Shown one piece after another: positions 18,265 through 28,974 of a stretch of DNA of 64,000 nt. Source of the DNA: Caballeronia catudaia. Lineage in GTDB: Bacteria; Pseudomonadota; Gammaproteobacteria; Burkholderiales; Burkholderiaceae. The DNA lies in NCBI RefSeq assembly GCF_001544755.2, contig NZ_FCOF02000001.1, positions 1 through 64,000 on the forward strand, in the 5' to 3' direction. Under the pieces are notes generated by a model. The model saw only the letters and a list, made by a program, of their open reading frames with translations, ran no database searches and was not told the origin of the DNA. The translations under genes and the position numbers were made by a program. Position 1 is the first letter of the stretch. Every line of letters begins with the position of its first letter.

Positions 18265-19356
18265 TTAACGCGCCGGCAGCGGCAGACACACCGCGAGCCA
18301 GGCGGGGGGCGTCGGTGCGAGCCGCAGCGCGACCGGCGTGTAGCGGCCGTCGAGACGGGCCGCCAGATGAAAGAGTTCCGCCGCGTTCTTCGGATCCCAT
18401 TGACCCGAAAATCCCGGCAATCCTGCCTCGCGGCGCTTGGCGTCGAAAGGCACGGACGACTTCACGAATTCGTCATGCGTCTTCGTGCCGAGCGCGTACG
18501 GCGTGAGCCAGTTGAGCGCAATAGCGAGTGTCGCGCCCGACTGTGCGCCCTCCGGCAGCCAGTTGCGGTTGTGCCGCCGCGCGGCGAGCGCCGCCGTCAC
18601 GAGCGGCTGAAGATCGTAGGTGACGTAGCGCAGCGCGTCGCGTTCGGCGAAATCGACCGTCGATCCGTCCGGCGCGATGTTGTCGCCAATATGCTCGACG
18701 AACAACCGCTGCGCCGCGTTGATGAGCTTGCGGTCGTCGATGGTGAACGCGCCCATCGCGACCAGCTTCACGCGATGGCTCTGCCAGTTGTTGCGGTAAT
18801 TGCCCGTGAGCGGACGCGGCTGCTTGTCCATATCGGCGACATAGCCCGTCACCATCTTCGTGATGAACGCGTTCGCCGCGTTGCGCGTCTTGACCGGCAA
18901 GGCGCTCGCCGTGAGGTCGTACGCGAGAATCAGCGATTCGAAGTTCGTCTCGTCGATCGGGTTGAAGCTCGGCTGATAAGTCGTCGCCCACGCGAACAGA
19001 AAGCGGTCGACGAGCCGCAGATAGCGCTCGTCGCCGGTCGCGCGCCACGCCAGCGCCGCATCGCGCATCAGGCCGAGGTCTTTTTCGGCATCGACGCTCT
19101 CGTCGTAAATGCCTTCGTGCGGCAGCGTGCCTTCCGTATGCAGCTTCGCGCGCGGCTTCGGCTGGTCGTTCACGTGCGATTGCACCGTCTTCACCAGCGC
19201 CTTCACGCCAGGATCGGCATTGGTGCGCTCGCTCGTCTGCATCGCGGGCGCGGCGCAGAAATTCATCGCGGCCTGCGCCGTCAGCGACCACGCGAACAGC
19301 ATCGCCAGCGCCGTGAATCGACTTACTTGTTTCATCTCTCGCACCTTCCGCGCCAT
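18265..19356 (-). CDS. Alginate-lyase-family secreted protein
   Basis: Predicted periplasmic or secreted polysaccharide lyase of 363 residues. The N-terminal signal peptide (MKQVSRFTALAMLFAWSLTAQA within residues 8-29) is followed by an all-helical domain. The NNWQSHRVKLVAMGAFTIDD stretch near residue 190 resembles the alginate lyase family (PF05426), including the Asn and His expected in its active site. ATG 19356 is selected by an AAGGAG site five bases upstream; 19335 is the next Met. It lies between gcvP and sdaA, an unrelated neighbourhood, perhaps as a passenger gene. The substrate could be alginate or another polyuronate. Confidence 0.7.
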   Translation of the reverse strand: MARKVREMKQVSRFTALAMLFAWSLTAQAAMNFCAAPAMQTSERTNADPGVKALVKTVQSHVNDQPKPRAKLHTEGTLPHEGIYDESVDAEKDLGLMRDAALAWRATGDERYLRLVDRFLFAWATTYQPSFNPIDETNFESLILAYDLTASALPVKTRNAANAFITKMVTGYVADMDKQPRPLTGNYRNNWQSHRVKLVAMGAFTIDDRKLINAAQRLFVEHIGDNIAPDGSTVDFAERDALRYVTYDLQPLVTAALAARRHNRNWLPEGAQSGATLAIALNWLTPYALGTKTHDEFVKSSVPFDAKRREAGLPGFSGQWDPKNAAELFHLAARLDGRYTPVALRLAPTPPAWLAVCLPLPAR

Positions 19357-19448
19357 GCGAACTCCTTGATTGGCTTTGGTCCGGGGTGAGATGTTAGCCG
19401 GTTCGACGAGCGCCGCGATACCGCCCGACAATGCTTTACGTTGTCCGC

Positions 19449-22376
19449 TTACTCCGCGTAGTCAGAGATCGGCACGCACGAGCACATCAGGTTGCGATCG
19501 CCATACGCATTGTCCGCGCGGCCGACCGGCGACCAGTACTTGCGCGCGATCAGCGATTTCAGCGGATACGCCGCCGCCTCGCGCGTGTACTTGTGCGCCC
19601 ATTCGTCCGATGTCACCGCCGCCGCCGTATGCGGCGCGTTCTTCAGCACGTTGTCTTCGCGGTCGGCGCGATCTTCTTCCACCGCGCGGATTTCTTCGCG
19701 AATCGCGATCATCGCGTCGATGAAACGATCGAGCTCTTCCTTCGATTCCGATTCGGTCGGTTCGACCATCAGCGTGCCGGGCACGGGGAAGCTCATCGTC
19801 GGCGCGTGGAAACCGTAGTCGATCAGGCGCTTGGCGACGTCTTCCACCGAAATGCCGCTCGATTCCTTGATCGGCCGGACGTCGAGAATGCATTCGTGCG
19901 CGACGAGCCCGCCCGGGCCGCTGTACAGCACCGGATAGTGCGGCGCGAGACGCTTCGCGACATAGTTCGCCGCGAGAATCGCGCTTTCGGTCGCGGCGGT
20001 GAGGCCTTGCGCGCCCATCATCGCGATATACATCCACGAGATCGGCAGGATGGCGGCCGAGCCATACGGCGCCGACGACACCGCGCCGATGCCCGCTTCA
20101 TCGCGCTTATATCCGGTCGATGCCTGATTCGGCAGGAACTTCGCCAGATGCGCGCCGACCGCGACCGGACCGACGCCCGGTCCGCCGCCGCCGTGCGGAA
20201 TGCAGAACGTCTTGTGCAGATTCAGGTGCGAAACATCGCCGCCGAACTGGCCTGGCGCGCAGAGTCCGACCATCGCGTTCATGTTCGCGCCGTCGACATA
20301 CACCTGGCCGCCGTGCGAATGCACGATGTCGCAAATCTCGCGGACATTGCGTTCGAACACGCCGTGCGTCGACGGATACGTGATCATGATCGCCGCGAGA
20401 TTCGCCGAATGCTTGCCGGCCTTCGCTTTGAGATCTTCGATATCGACGTTGCCGTTCGCATCGCACGCAACCACGACGACCTGCATGCCCGCCATCTGCG
20501 CCGACGCCGGATTCGTGCCGTGCGCGGACGCCGGGATCAGGCACACATTGCGATGTCCTTCGCCGCGCGACTCGTGATACGCGTGAATGATGAGCAGACC
20601 CGCGTACTCGCCCTGCGAACCCGCGTTGGGCTGCAACGACACCGCCGCGTAACCCGTGCATGCGACGAGCATCTGTTCGAGCTGATCGATCATCGTGCGA
20701 TAACCGAGCGTCTGCTCGGCGGGCGCGAACGGATGAATCGCCGCGAACTCGGGCCACGTGACCGGCAGCATTTCCGATGTCGCGTTGAGCTTCATCGTGC
20801 ACGAGCCGAGCGGGATCATCGTCCGATCGAGCGCGAGATCCTTGTCGGCGAGGCTGCGCAGATAACGCAGCATTTCATGCTCGGAATGATGGCGATTGAA
20901 GACCGGATGCGTGAGGTAGTCGCTCGTGCGTTTCAGCGCGTCCGGAATCGGATCGTTCAGCGCCGCATCGAGCGCGTCGATATCGAACGTTCCGGTCTTG
21001 CCCGCGACTTCGGCGAACAGCGCGAAAAGCTTCTGCAAGTCGTCGCGCGTGGTGGTTTCGTCGACCGATACGCCGACTTGGCTTCCGCTCACGCGGCGCA
21101 GGTTGATGCGCGCCGCGTACGCCGCCTGATGCAGCGCCGTCGTGTTCGCGCCGCTTTCCACGGTTACCGTGTCGAAGAACGTGTCGTTGGCGATCGTGTA
21201 GCCGAGTTTGCGAACACCCGCCGCGAAGATCGACGCCACGCGGTTCACGCGCAACGCGATGGTCTTGAGCCCGCGCGGGCCGTGATACACCGCGTACATG
21301 CTCGCCATGATCGCGAGCAGCGCCTGCGCCGTGCAGACATTCGACGTCGCTTTCTCGCGGCGAATATGCTGCTCACGCGTTTGCAGCGCGAGACGCAGCG
21401 CGGGATTGCCTTGCGCATCGACCGTCACGCCGACGAGACGCCCCGGCATCTGACGCTTGAAATCATCGCGCACGGCCATGTATGCCGCGTGCGGGCCGCC
21501 GAAGCCGACCGGCACGCCGAAACGCTGCGTGTTGCCGATGGCCACATCCGCGCCCCATTCGCCCGGCGGCGTGATGAGCGCGAGCGCGAGCAGATCCGCC
21601 GCCGCGACGACGTGACCGCCCGCCGCGTGAATCGCTTCCGCGAGCGCGCGATAGTCGCGCACATCGCCATTCGCGCCGGGATATTGCAGCAGCACGCCGA
21701 ACGCGTTCGCGCTCGCGGCATCGGCTGCGGGACCGACCTTGACTTCGATGCCCGCCGGCTTCGCGCGCGTTTTCACCACTTCGATGGTCTGCGGCAGCAC
21801 ATCGTCGGCGACGTAGAACACATTCGACTTCGGCTTGCCGACACGTTGCAGGAGTGTCATCGCTTCGGCGGCGGCGGTGGCTTCGTCGAGCAGCGATGCG
21901 TTCGCCATCGCGAGGCCCGTCATGTCCATCACCATCTGCTGGAAGTTAAGCAGCGCTTCGAGACGCCCTTGCGAAATCTCCGGCTGATACGGCGTGTAAG
22001 CCGTGTACCACGCCGGATTTTCGAGCACGTTGCGCAGGATCACCGCCGGCGTGTGCGTGCCGTAGTAACCCTGGCCGATGTAAGTCCGAAACACCAGATT
22101 CTCGTCCGCCAGCTTGCGCAGGTACGCGAGCGCTTCCGCCTCGCTCTTCGGCTGCGTGAACGCGCCGAGCGGCAGCGTTTCCTTGCGGCGGATCGATTCA
22201 GGAATCACCGCGTCGATGAAGGCCGCGCGCGACGCGAAACCGAGCGCGTCGAGCATGGCGCGCTGGTCCGCATCATCGGGGCCGATGTGCCGTTGCCCGA
22301 ACGCATCGTGGCATTCGAGCGCGGCGAGTGACAGGGAGGTGCGGTTCATCAGGCGATCCGGGTGTTCGAGCTTCAT
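19449..22376 (-). CDS. gcvP: Glycine dehydrogenase (decarboxylating), P protein
   Basis: The pyridoxal-phosphate subunit of the glycine cleavage system: it decarboxylates glycine and passes the aminomethyl group to the H protein. The 975-residue single-chain protein has both P-protein halves. The PLP lysine is K722 in [18 protein letters not shown]. The N terminus carries [14 protein letters not shown], and the [17 protein letters not shown] motif lies near residue 520. It follows gcvH after 64 bases and is under the same riboswitch. Length is normal for the bacterial homodimeric form. Confidence 0.97.
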   Translation of the reverse strand: MKLEHPDRLMNRTSLSLAALECHDAFGQRHIGPDDADQRAMLDALGFASRAAFIDAVIPESIRRKETLPLGAFTQPKSEAEALAYLRKLADENLVFRTYIGQGYYGTHTPAVILRNVLENPAWYTAYTPYQPEISQGRLEALLNFQQMVMDMTGLAMANASLLDEATAAAEAMTLLQRVGKPKSNVFYVADDVLPQTIEVVKTRAKPAGIEVKVGPAADAASANAFGVLLQYPGANGDVRDYRALAEAIHAAGGHVVAAADLLALALITPPGEWGADVAIGNTQRFGVPVGFGGPHAAYMAVRDDFKRQMPGRLVGVTVDAQGNPALRLALQTREQHIRREKATSNVCTAQALLAIMASMYAVYHGPRGLKTIALRVNRVASIFAAGVRKLGYTIANDTFFDTVTVESGANTTALHQAAYAARINLRRVSGSQVGVSVDETTTRDDLQKLFALFAEVAGKTGTFDIDALDAALNDPIPDALKRTSDYLTHPVFNRHHSEHEMLRYLRSLADKDLALDRTMIPLGSCTMKLNATSEMLPVTWPEFAAIHPFAPAEQTLGYRTMIDQLEQMLVACTGYAAVSLQPNAGSQGEYAGLLIIHAYHESRGEGHRNVCLIPASAHGTNPASAQMAGMQVVVVACDANGNVDIEDLKAKAGKHSANLAAIMITYPSTHGVFERNVREICDIVHSHGGQVYVDGANMNAMVGLCAPGQFGGDVSHLNLHKTFCIPHGGGGPGVGPVAVGAHLAKFLPNQASTGYKRDEAGIGAVSSAPYGSAAILPISWMYIAMMGAQGLTAATESAILAANYVAKRLAPHYPVLYSGPGGLVAHECILDVRPIKESSGISVEDVAKRLIDYGFHAPTMSFPVPGTLMVEPTESESKEELDRFIDAMIAIREEIRAVEEDRADREDNVLKNAPHTAAAVTSDEWAHKYTREAAAYPLKSLIARKYWSPVGRADNAYGDRNLMCSCVPISDYAE

Positions 22377-22440
22377 GTGAATTCCTGCTGGCGGCGAAGG
22401 CGGCTCTTTTCGACAGAACCGCTTTCGCCGATGAAAAAAG

Positions 22441-22821
22441 TTATTCGCCGATCGACTTGCCGTAGCCTTCGGCGTCGAGCAGCTTTTCGAGGCCGGCGTC
22501 GCTCGACGGCTTGATCTTGAAGAGCCAGCTTTCGTACGGCGCGCCGTTGACCTGATCCGGCGCGGAGGTCAGTGCATCATTGGATGCGACGATTTCGCCC
22601 GAGACCGGCGCGTAGATATCGGAGGCGGCCTTCACCGATTCGATGACGGCGATCGCATCGCCCGCCGCGACGGCTTTGCCCGCCGCCGGCAGTTCGACGA
22701 ACACGATGTCGCCGAGCGCTTCCTGCGCGTGATCGGTGATGCCGACGGTCAGCGTGCCGTCAGATTCGGTGCGGACCCATTCGTGCGATTCGGTGTATTT
22801 CAGATCGGCCGGGATGCTCAT
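22441..22821 (-). CDS. gcvH: Glycine cleavage system H protein
   Basis: Lipoylated carrier that shuttles the aminomethyl group between P and T proteins. The 126-residue protein has the lipoyl domain with its modified Lys at 64 in the [14 protein letters not shown] motif. The frame stays open upstream to 23364, but [15 protein letters not shown] is the standard start, fixing ATG 22821. It lies 62 bases after gcvT and 64 before gcvP. Confidence 0.97.
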   Translation of the reverse strand: MSIPADLKYTESHEWVRTESDGTLTVGITDHAQEALGDIVFVELPAAGKAVAAGDAIAVIESVKAASDIYAPVSGEIVASNDALTSAPDQVNGAPYESWLFKIKPSSDAGLEKLLDAEGYGKSIGE

Positions 22822-22883
22822 TGGATGCTCCTTGCGTGGTTCTTTCGTGAGTTTCTTGATCGGAGGGAACGGGCGCGACGGCG

Positions 22884-24008
22884 TTACGAGAGTTCGACGA
22901 GAACCTTGCCGTTGCGCACGAACGGAAGTTTTACCACGCGCGCGGGAAGCTGTTTGTCGCGGATGACGACCTGCACCGTGTCGCCCGCGGCAACGCCCGT
23001 CGGCACGCGCGCGAACGCGATCGACTCCTGCATCGACGGCGAAAACGTGCCGCTCGTGATCTCTCCGTCGCCGTGTGGCGTGACGACTTTCTGGTGCGCG
23101 CGCAGCACGCCGCCCGCCTTGCCGTTTTCCTTGATGAGCACGAGTCCGACGAAGTCCGCCTTCGAGCCGTTCGCTTCGAGCGCGCTGCGGCCGACGAAAT
23201 CGCGTTCCGTTTTCAGATCGACGGTCCACGCGAGGCCGGCGTCGAGCGGCGAGACGTTGTCGTCCATATCCTGGCCGTACAGGTTCATGCCTGCTTCGAG
23301 CCGCAGCGTGTCGCGCGCGCCCAGGCCAGCGGGCTTCACGCCCGCGTCGGCGAGGGCGTTCCACAGCGCTTCGACGTGCGCCGCCGGCACGACGATCTCG
23401 AAACCGTCTTCGCCGGTATAGCCGGTGCGCGCGAGCATCAGCTCGCCGAATTTTGTCGATTGAATCGTGACCGCGTTGAACGGCTTGATGTCCTGAGTTT
23501 GCGCGCGCGTTTCAGGCAGCACTTGCCAGGTTTTTTCGCGCGCGTTCGGGCCTTGCACGGCGATGATCGCGAGATCGCGGCGCGGCGTGATGGAAAGATT
23601 GAACTCGCCTTCGGCATTCAACTGCCCGAACCAGGCGATGTCCTTCTCGGCCGTGCCCGCGTTCACGACCGCGCGGAAACTCGTTTCGGAGAAGTAGTAG
23701 ACGATCAGATCGTCGATGACCCCGCCGTCGCCATTGAGCAGGCACGAGTAGAGTGCCTTGCCCGGCGTCGTGAGCTTGTCGACGTTATTGGCGATCGCAT
23801 ACTTGAAGAATTCGCGGACGGCCTCGCCTTCGAAATCGACGACGCGCATGTGCGACACGTCGAACATGCCGGCGTCGGTACGCACGGCGCGATGCTCGTC
23901 GATCTGCGAACCATAGTTGACGGGCATGTCCCAGCCGCCGAAATCGACCATGCGCGCATTGAGCGCGAGGTGGGCGGCGTGCAGGGGCGTCTGTTGAAGT
24001 GAAGTCAT
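22884..24008 (-). CDS. gcvT: Glycine cleavage system T protein (aminomethyltransferase)
   Basis: Transfers the methylene group from the H protein to tetrahydrofolate and releases ammonia. The 374-residue protein starts [30 protein letters not shown], typical of GcvT, so ATG 24008 is chosen over an open frame that runs into the riboswitch. It has the [10 protein letters not shown] and [14 protein letters not shown] motifs of the folate-binding domain. First gene of gcvTHP, directly downstream of a tandem glycine riboswitch and its terminator-like hairpin. Confidence 0.96.
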   Translation of the reverse strand: MTSLQQTPLHAAHLALNARMVDFGGWDMPVNYGSQIDEHRAVRTDAGMFDVSHMRVVDFEGEAVREFFKYAIANNVDKLTTPGKALYSCLLNGDGGVIDDLIVYYFSETSFRAVVNAGTAEKDIAWFGQLNAEGEFNLSITPRRDLAIIAVQGPNAREKTWQVLPETRAQTQDIKPFNAVTIQSTKFGELMLARTGYTGEDGFEIVVPAAHVEALWNALADAGVKPAGLGARDTLRLEAGMNLYGQDMDDNVSPLDAGLAWTVDLKTERDFVGRSALEANGSKADFVGLVLIKENGKAGGVLRAHQKVVTPHGDGEITSGTFSPSMQESIAFARVPTGVAAGDTVQVVIRDKQLPARVVKLPFVRNGKVLVELS

Positions 24009-24028
24009 CGGGGCCTCGGTTCGCGAAA

Positions 24029-24075
24029 CAAAAAAGGCCACGCAGCGCGGTTTCCGCCTCAGGAATGCGCCTTTC
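24029..24075 (-). terminator. Terminator-like hairpin of the glycine riboswitch expression platform
   Basis: On the minus strand AAAGGCGCA pairs imperfectly with TGCGTGGCCTTT and is followed by a T-run just before gcvT. Its position between aptamer and start codon suggests that glycine binding decides between termination and read-through. The alternative antiterminator pairing was not worked out. Confidence 0.5.
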
Positions 24076-24127
24076 GTGCTGCCGGAAGCAGCGCGCAAGG
24101 CTCATGCCGTGAGCGATTGCGATGCGT

Positions 24128-24363
24128 GACCCCTCTGTCCTCGGTACCTGAGAGATTGCGTGAACCGTGCACGTTCGTGCTGCGATTCATCGCGCGCCCC
24201 TTCGGTGGGCAACTGGCTTCGGTCGATGAAGCCGCTGCCGCTCTCCAGAGTGCGAGGAAACTTCGTTCCTCGACGCCGTCGGTCCTTTTGCCTGAGAGTT
24301 TGCGGGTATGCCCCTTCGGCGGCGCGGCCTTTTTTATTGCGACGAAAGACCACGCGCTCTCCC
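24128..24363 (-). ncRNA. Tandem glycine riboswitch upstream of gcvTHP
   Basis: Two glycine aptamers in series on the minus strand. Aptamer 1 (about 24290-24363) runs from GGAGAG through GCCGAAGGGGCA to CTCTCAGGCAAAAGGACC. Aptamer 2 (about 24128-24255) repeats GGAGAG, ACCGAAGGGGCG and CTCTCAGGTACCGAGGACAGAGG. These GAAGGGG and CTCAGG cores are the conserved elements of the class. Glycine riboswitches before gcvT usually turn on the cleavage system when glycine is abundant. The remainder of 24364-24456, upstream, presumably holds the promoter; none is obvious. Confidence 0.93.
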
Positions 24364-24456
24364 GACGCGTGCGGCAGAATTTACGCGACGGAAATTGGGT
24401 TGTCAAACGGATTCGGGCGCCGCCGATGGACAGCGCACGCGCCCCCCGTCAGGTAT

Positions 24457-25503
24457 TCAGCCGATCCGCTCGAAGGGCACGCGCCGCCCCTCCTCATTAC
24501 TCCGGATCGCCAATTCAATAATCGTCATGACATCGACCGCATCCTGCGGCGACACCGGAAACGCCTTGCCCTCCTGAATCGACGCCGCCAGCGCGCAATA
24601 AAACTCGACATACGCACCGTCCTTCGTCGCGAATTCGTGGCGCAGATCGTGATCGCCATCGACTTCGCGCAGCAAACCCGGGGGATTCTTGCCGAACTCC
24701 GGATTGCCCGGCCGCATGCCCGAGCGCAACTGGTCTTCCTGCGTATCGAGTCCGTTTTTCACATAACTGCCGCGCGTGCCGTGGATCGCGAAACGCGGCG
24801 GTTCGAGCGCCGAGAGCGCGCTGGCATGCAGGATCACTTCCTTGTCGCCGTAGCCGAGCACGAGATGCACGTAATCCGGCGCGTGCGCGTGATCGCGATG
24901 CGCCTTCACGAACGCCGTCACCGTCTGCGGCGCGCCGAACAACGTCAGCGCCTGATCGATCAGATGCGGCCCCAGATCGAACAGCAGGCCGCCGCCGCGC
25001 TCCGCTTCCTCGCGCCAGCGCTGCGGCACTTTCGGGCGAAACCGGTCGAAATGCGATTCGAAATGCGTGATGCGCCCGAGCCGCCCGCTTTCGATCAGCG
25101 CGCGCACCGTCATGAAATCGCCGTCCCAGCGGCGGTTGTGGAACGGCGCGAACAATAGATTGCGACCGGCGGCGAGATCGGCGAGCGTGCGGGCGTCGGC
25201 TGAGGAAAGCGTCACGGGTTTGTCGACGACGACATGCTTGCCCGCCGACAACGCCCGGCGCGCGAGATCGAAGTGCGTGTCGTTCGGCGTCGCGACGACG
25301 ACGGCCTCGATTTCCTCGATGGCGAGCAGCGCGTCGAAGTCCGCGACGATCTGCGCGTTCGGATAATCAGCCTGCGCGCGCTCCGCCTGGCTCGTCGCGA
25401 TGGCCGTCACTTCGGCACGGCCACAGTGCTCGATGACGGGCGCGTGAAACGTCGCCCCGGCGAGGCCGTAGCCCATGACGCCGACTTTCAGTGCTGTGCT
25501 CAT
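24457..25503 (-). CDS. Gfo/Idh/MocA-family NAD(P)-dependent oxidoreductase
   Basis: A cytoplasmic dehydrogenase of 348 residues. The N-terminal Rossmann fold has a GYGLAGATFHAPVIE dinucleotide-binding turn at about 11-25 and ATPNDTHFDLARRALSAGKHVVVDKPVT, the family motif with the catalytic-region Lys-Pro, near 70-98. The C-terminal domain contains GGGLLFDLGPHLIDQALTLFG, with the conserved Asp and His. It resembles the YdgJ/YhhX-type subgroup. The natural substrate, probably a sugar or inositol derivative, cannot be told from sequence. It is the only gene between the riboswitch region and divergent rep. Confidence 0.88.
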   Translation of the reverse strand: MSTALKVGVMGYGLAGATFHAPVIEHCGRAEVTAIATSQAERAQADYPNAQIVADFDALLAIEEIEAVVVATPNDTHFDLARRALSAGKHVVVDKPVTLSSADARTLADLAAGRNLLFAPFHNRRWDGDFMTVRALIESGRLGRITHFESHFDRFRPKVPQRWREEAERGGGLLFDLGPHLIDQALTLFGAPQTVTAFVKAHRDHAHAPDYVHLVLGYGDKEVILHASALSALEPPRFAIHGTRGSYVKNGLDTQEDQLRSGMRPGNPEFGKNPPGLLREVDGDHDLRHEFATKDGAYVEFYCALAASIQEGKAFPVSPQDAVDVMTIIELAIRSNEEGRRVPFERIG

Positions 25504-25645
25504 GCGGGCATCGTCCTGTCGTGAATTCGATCGGATATTGTGGCACGAACAGGGGCCGGAACCGCGCCGCTTCTATCGTGTTAACATCGCGCTCTCCTCC
25601 ATGCGCCGGCCTCGCCGCGCGCGCCAAACTTCCAAGCTCAACACG

Positions 25646-27733
25646 ATGTCCGCAGGTCTGAACGCCGCGCAAAGCGAAGCCGTGCGCTATCTCGATGGTC
25701 CCTGTCTCGTGCTCGCCGGCGCCGGCAGCGGCAAGACGCGCGTGATCACGCAGAAGATCGCGCATCTGATCGAAGGACGCGGCTTCGAGCCGAAGCACAT
25801 CGCCGCGCTCACCTTCACGAACAAGGCCGCGCTCGAAATGCGCGAGCGCACGGCAAAACTTCTCGAAGGCAAGACGCTCACGACGCCCGGCAAGGAAGGC
25901 CGCAAGATTCCCGTCAATCAGTTGACGATCTCGACGTTCCACTCGCTCGGCGTGCAGATCATGCGGCAGGAAGCGGAGCACGTCGGGCTGAAGCCGCAGT
26001 TCTCGATCATGGATTCGGACGATTGCTTCGGCATGGTTCAGGAGCAGCTCGGCACGACCGACAAGGGCTTGATCCGCAAGATCCAGTCGATCATTTCGCT
26101 GTGGAAGAACGCGACGGTCTCGCCCGATCAGGCCTCCGTGCTCGCGAGCAACGAGGACGAGCATCAGGCGGCGATCGTGTATCGCAGCTATGCCGCGACC
26201 TTGCACGCGTATCAGGCGCTCGATTTCGACGATCTGATACTGCGCCCCGCGCAACTCTTCGCGGAAAACGAGCAGGTGCGCGACAAGTGGCAGAACCGTT
26301 TGCGCTATCTGCTCATCGACGAATATCAGGACACGAACGCCTGCCAGTACGAACTGGTGAAGCTGCTGGCCGGCCCGCGCGCGGCGTTCACCGCGGTCGG
26401 GGACGACGATCAGGCGATTTATGGCTGGCGCGGCGCGACCATCGAAAATCTCGCGCAGCTCGGCAAGGATTTTCCGAAGCTGCACGTCGTCAAGCTGGAG
26501 CAGAACTATCGCTCGACGGTGCGGATTCTGACGGCGGCGAACAATGTCATCGCGAACAATCCGAAGCTGTTCGAGAAGAAGCTGTGGTCCGAGCACGGCA
26601 TGGGCGACACGATCACCGTCACCGGCTGCAATGACGAAGAGCATGAGGCGGAGTCCGTCGTGTTCCGTTTGTCGGCGCACAAGTTCGAACGGCGCACGCA
26701 GTTTCGCGACTACGCGATTCTCTATCGCGGGAATTTTCAGGCGCGCATCTTCGAACAGGTGCTGCGGCGCGAGCGCATTCCGTATGTGCTCTCGGGCGGT
26801 CAATCGTTCTTCGACAAGGCCGAGATCAAGGATCTCATCGCATATCTGCGTCTGATCGCGAATCCCGACGACGATCCCGCGTTCATCCGCGCGATCACGA
26901 CTCCGCGACGCGGCGTCGGCAACACGACGCTCGAAGCGCTCGGCGCGTTTGCGGGCGCGGCGAAGGTGTCGCTGTTCGAGGCGGTGTTCATGGGCGGCAT
27001 CGAGGCGCGTCTGTCGGCGCGGCAGGTCGAGCCGCTGCGCACGTTCTGCGAGTGGATGCGGCGTCTGTCGGACCGCGCGGCGCGCGATCCCGCGACCGAA
27101 GTGCTCGACGACATGATGGAAGCCATCCACTACGAGTCTTATCTCTACGATGCCTACGACGAGCGCCAGGCGCAGTCGAAATGGCAGAACGTGCTCGAGT
27201 TTCTCGAATGGCTGAAGAGGAAGGGCACGAAGCCGGAGCCTGCGCAAGGGACGGAACAGACGGGCTACGACACCGCCGACGGTTTCGCCGATGAAGGCAA
27301 AAACCTGCTCGGCCTGATCCAGACCGTCGCGCTGATGTCGATGCTCGAAGGCAAGGAAGAAGACCCCGACGCCGTGCGGCTATCGACGGTGCATGCGTCG
27401 AAAGGGCTTGAGTATCCGCACGTGTTTCTGGTGGGCGTCGAGGAAGGCATCATGCCGCATCGCGGCGCCTCGGACGATGACGCGCCCGTCGACGATTCGC
27501 GCATCGAGGAAGAGCGGCGGCTGATGTACGTCGCGATCACGCGGGCGCAGCGCAGTTTGCATCTGAACTGGTGCAAGAAGAGAAAGCGCGCGCGCGAGAC
27601 GGTGGTGTGCGAGCCGTCGCGGTTCATCCCCGAGATGCTGCTCGACGATGCCCCGCCACCGACCAAGGAAGAAGCGCCTTTGTCGCCGAAAGACCGCATG
27701 GCGATGTTGAAGGCGCTTCTGCAGAAAAGCTGA
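25646..27733 (+). CDS. rep: Rep-type ATP-dependent DNA helicase (UvrD/Rep superfamily 1)
   Basis: A 3'-5' DNA helicase thought to help forks past obstacles. The 695-residue protein shows all SF1A motifs: Walker A AGAGSGKTRV near residue 24, TFTNKAALEMRER, DEYQDTN Walker B, GDDDQAIYGWRGA, QNYRST, the VHASKGLEYPHVFLVG motif and YVAITRAQ. MSAGLNAAQSEAVRY is a normal Rep start, so ATG 25646 is used although the frame is open from 25475. It is closer to Rep than to UvrD in length and in lacking a long C-terminal tail. It converges on the cytochrome gene with a 9-base gap. Confidence 0.92.
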   Translation: MSAGLNAAQSEAVRYLDGPCLVLAGAGSGKTRVITQKIAHLIEGRGFEPKHIAALTFTNKAALEMRERTAKLLEGKTLTTPGKEGRKIPVNQLTISTFHSLGVQIMRQEAEHVGLKPQFSIMDSDDCFGMVQEQLGTTDKGLIRKIQSIISLWKNATVSPDQASVLASNEDEHQAAIVYRSYAATLHAYQALDFDDLILRPAQLFAENEQVRDKWQNRLRYLLIDEYQDTNACQYELVKLLAGPRAAFTAVGDDDQAIYGWRGATIENLAQLGKDFPKLHVVKLEQNYRSTVRILTAANNVIANNPKLFEKKLWSEHGMGDTITVTGCNDEEHEAESVVFRLSAHKFERRTQFRDYAILYRGNFQARIFEQVLRRERIPYVLSGGQSFFDKAEIKDLIAYLRLIANPDDDPAFIRAITTPRRGVGNTTLEALGAFAGAAKVSLFEAVFMGGIEARLSARQVEPLRTFCEWMRRLSDRAARDPATEVLDDMMEAIHYESYLYDAYDERQAQSKWQNVLEFLEWLKRKGTKPEPAQGTEQTGYDTADGFADEGKNLLGLIQTVALMSMLEGKEEDPDAVRLSTVHASKGLEYPHVFLVGVEEGIMPHRGASDDDAPVDDSRIEEERRLMYVAITRAQRSLHLNWCKKRKRARETVVCEPSRFIPEMLLDDAPPPTKEEAPLSPKDRMAMLKALLQKS

Positions 27734-27742
27734 TCGCGCCGC

Positions 27743-28648
27743 TTACTTCGACGCGTTCACCATGTAATCGACGGCTGCTTTCACATCGGCGTCCGGCGCG
27801 TTCGATCCGCCCTTCGGCGGCATCGCGCCCTTGCCGTGCAGCGCGTAGTTATAGACGGTGTCCATCGGCTCCTTGAGGCGCGGCGCCCAGGCGGCCTTGT
27901 CGCCGAACTTCGGCGCGTTGAGCACGCCGGCCGCGTGACATGCCTGGCAGACTTGTTCGTAGAGCGCCTTGCCGGCTTGCGCGGCGTCGGCGCTTTGCGC
28001 GCCCGCTGCCGGCGCCGAGGCGGCCTGCGGCACGGATGCGAGTGCCGCGACGGCTGCCGCTGCCTGCGCATTTTCCTGCGCACCCGACGCGCCTTGCGCA
28101 CCCGCTGCTGCGGCGGGCGCCGAAGCGCCGGCGGATGCCGCTGCGCCGGGTGCGGGTTGAGCCGGTTCCGCGAGCTTGCCGCCGCTTCCGTTCGCCATAT
28201 AGACGACCGCGCGCGCGATTTCGAAGTCGCTGTAGTCGTCGGGGCTCGTGCCGCCGCGCGCGGGCATCGCGCCCTTGCCGTTCAGCGCGTTATGCAGGAG
28301 CGTGTCGTAACCTTCGCCGATGCGCGCGGACCACGCGCCTGCATCGCCGAATTTGGGCGCGCCTGCCGTGCCTGCCGCGTGACAGGCCGAGCACACGGCC
28401 TTGTAGACTTCCTCGCCGGTCTTGTAGACGCGCGGCGCGTTGGCGTCGCGGATATCGACCTGCGCGGCGGGCGCGATGCGCTCCTTCACCGACTGCTCGA
28501 TGTCCGTGCCCGCGCCGGTGCGTGTCGCGTTGTTCACGTACACCGCGAGCAGGATGATGATGGCGACCGGGATGCCGAATCCCGCGATGACCGCGGCGAT
28601 GAGTTGGCCGGGTGTCTTGATCGGGGCTCCGTGGGGTGCTTCGCTCAT
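27743..28648 (-). CDS. Membrane-anchored dihaem cytochrome c5-type protein
   Basis: An electron carrier facing the periplasm. One N-terminal membrane segment (about residues 16-38) anchors it, with no cleavage site evident. Two cytochrome c domains follow, with CSACH at 86-90 and CQACH at 234-238, each with a KGAMP axial-ligand loop (Met). They are separated by about 60 residues that are almost only Ala, Pro, Gly, Gln and Ser, a flexible linker. The two domains are clearly homologous, so an internal duplication is likely. Possible partners are terminal oxidases; none is in the window except the distant cytochrome b561. Confidence 0.9.
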   Translation of the reverse strand: MSEAPHGAPIKTPGQLIAAVIAGFGIPVAIIILLAVYVNNATRTGAGTDIEQSVKERIAPAAQVDIRDANAPRVYKTGEEVYKAVCSACHAAGTAGAPKFGDAGAWSARIGEGYDTLLHNALNGKGAMPARGGTSPDDYSDFEIARAVVYMANGSGGKLAEPAQPAPGAAASAGASAPAAAAGAQGASGAQENAQAAAAVAALASVPQAASAPAAGAQSADAAQAGKALYEQVCQACHAAGVLNAPKFGDKAAWAPRLKEPMDTVYNYALHGKGAMPPKGGSNAPDADVKAAVDYMVNASK

Positions 28649-28974
28649 GCTTGTCTCGTCTCCCGTTTTTTGGTGTGAGTCGGTTCAGTGACAGCGTGAC
28701 AGCTAAGGCAATGCGCTCAAGCGCGCGCCTTGGGGAAAGGCACGGTCGATTATAGACGGAACGCTTAACTGTCGGCGCGAGGTGGCGGACGCACTGGAAC
28801 GGGCGTTTACCCGAATCGTGTGATGCTTTGCGACTGTTCTTGCGCAGCGGGCTCAGGCCCGCGCGATGGACGAAGTCACGGAAAGCAGGTATCCTCTCGG
28901 ATTCGCATGGGCCTTGCAGCCGGTTTCCTTTACCGGCGTTTTCGTTCTTCCGCCTCGCAAGGCCTCCCGCCGAT

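Noticed and set aside
19431..22331. A 966-residue open frame opposite gcvP
   Set aside because: Same GC-rich shadow effect, with Arg-rich composition and no motif. gcvP has complete family motifs.
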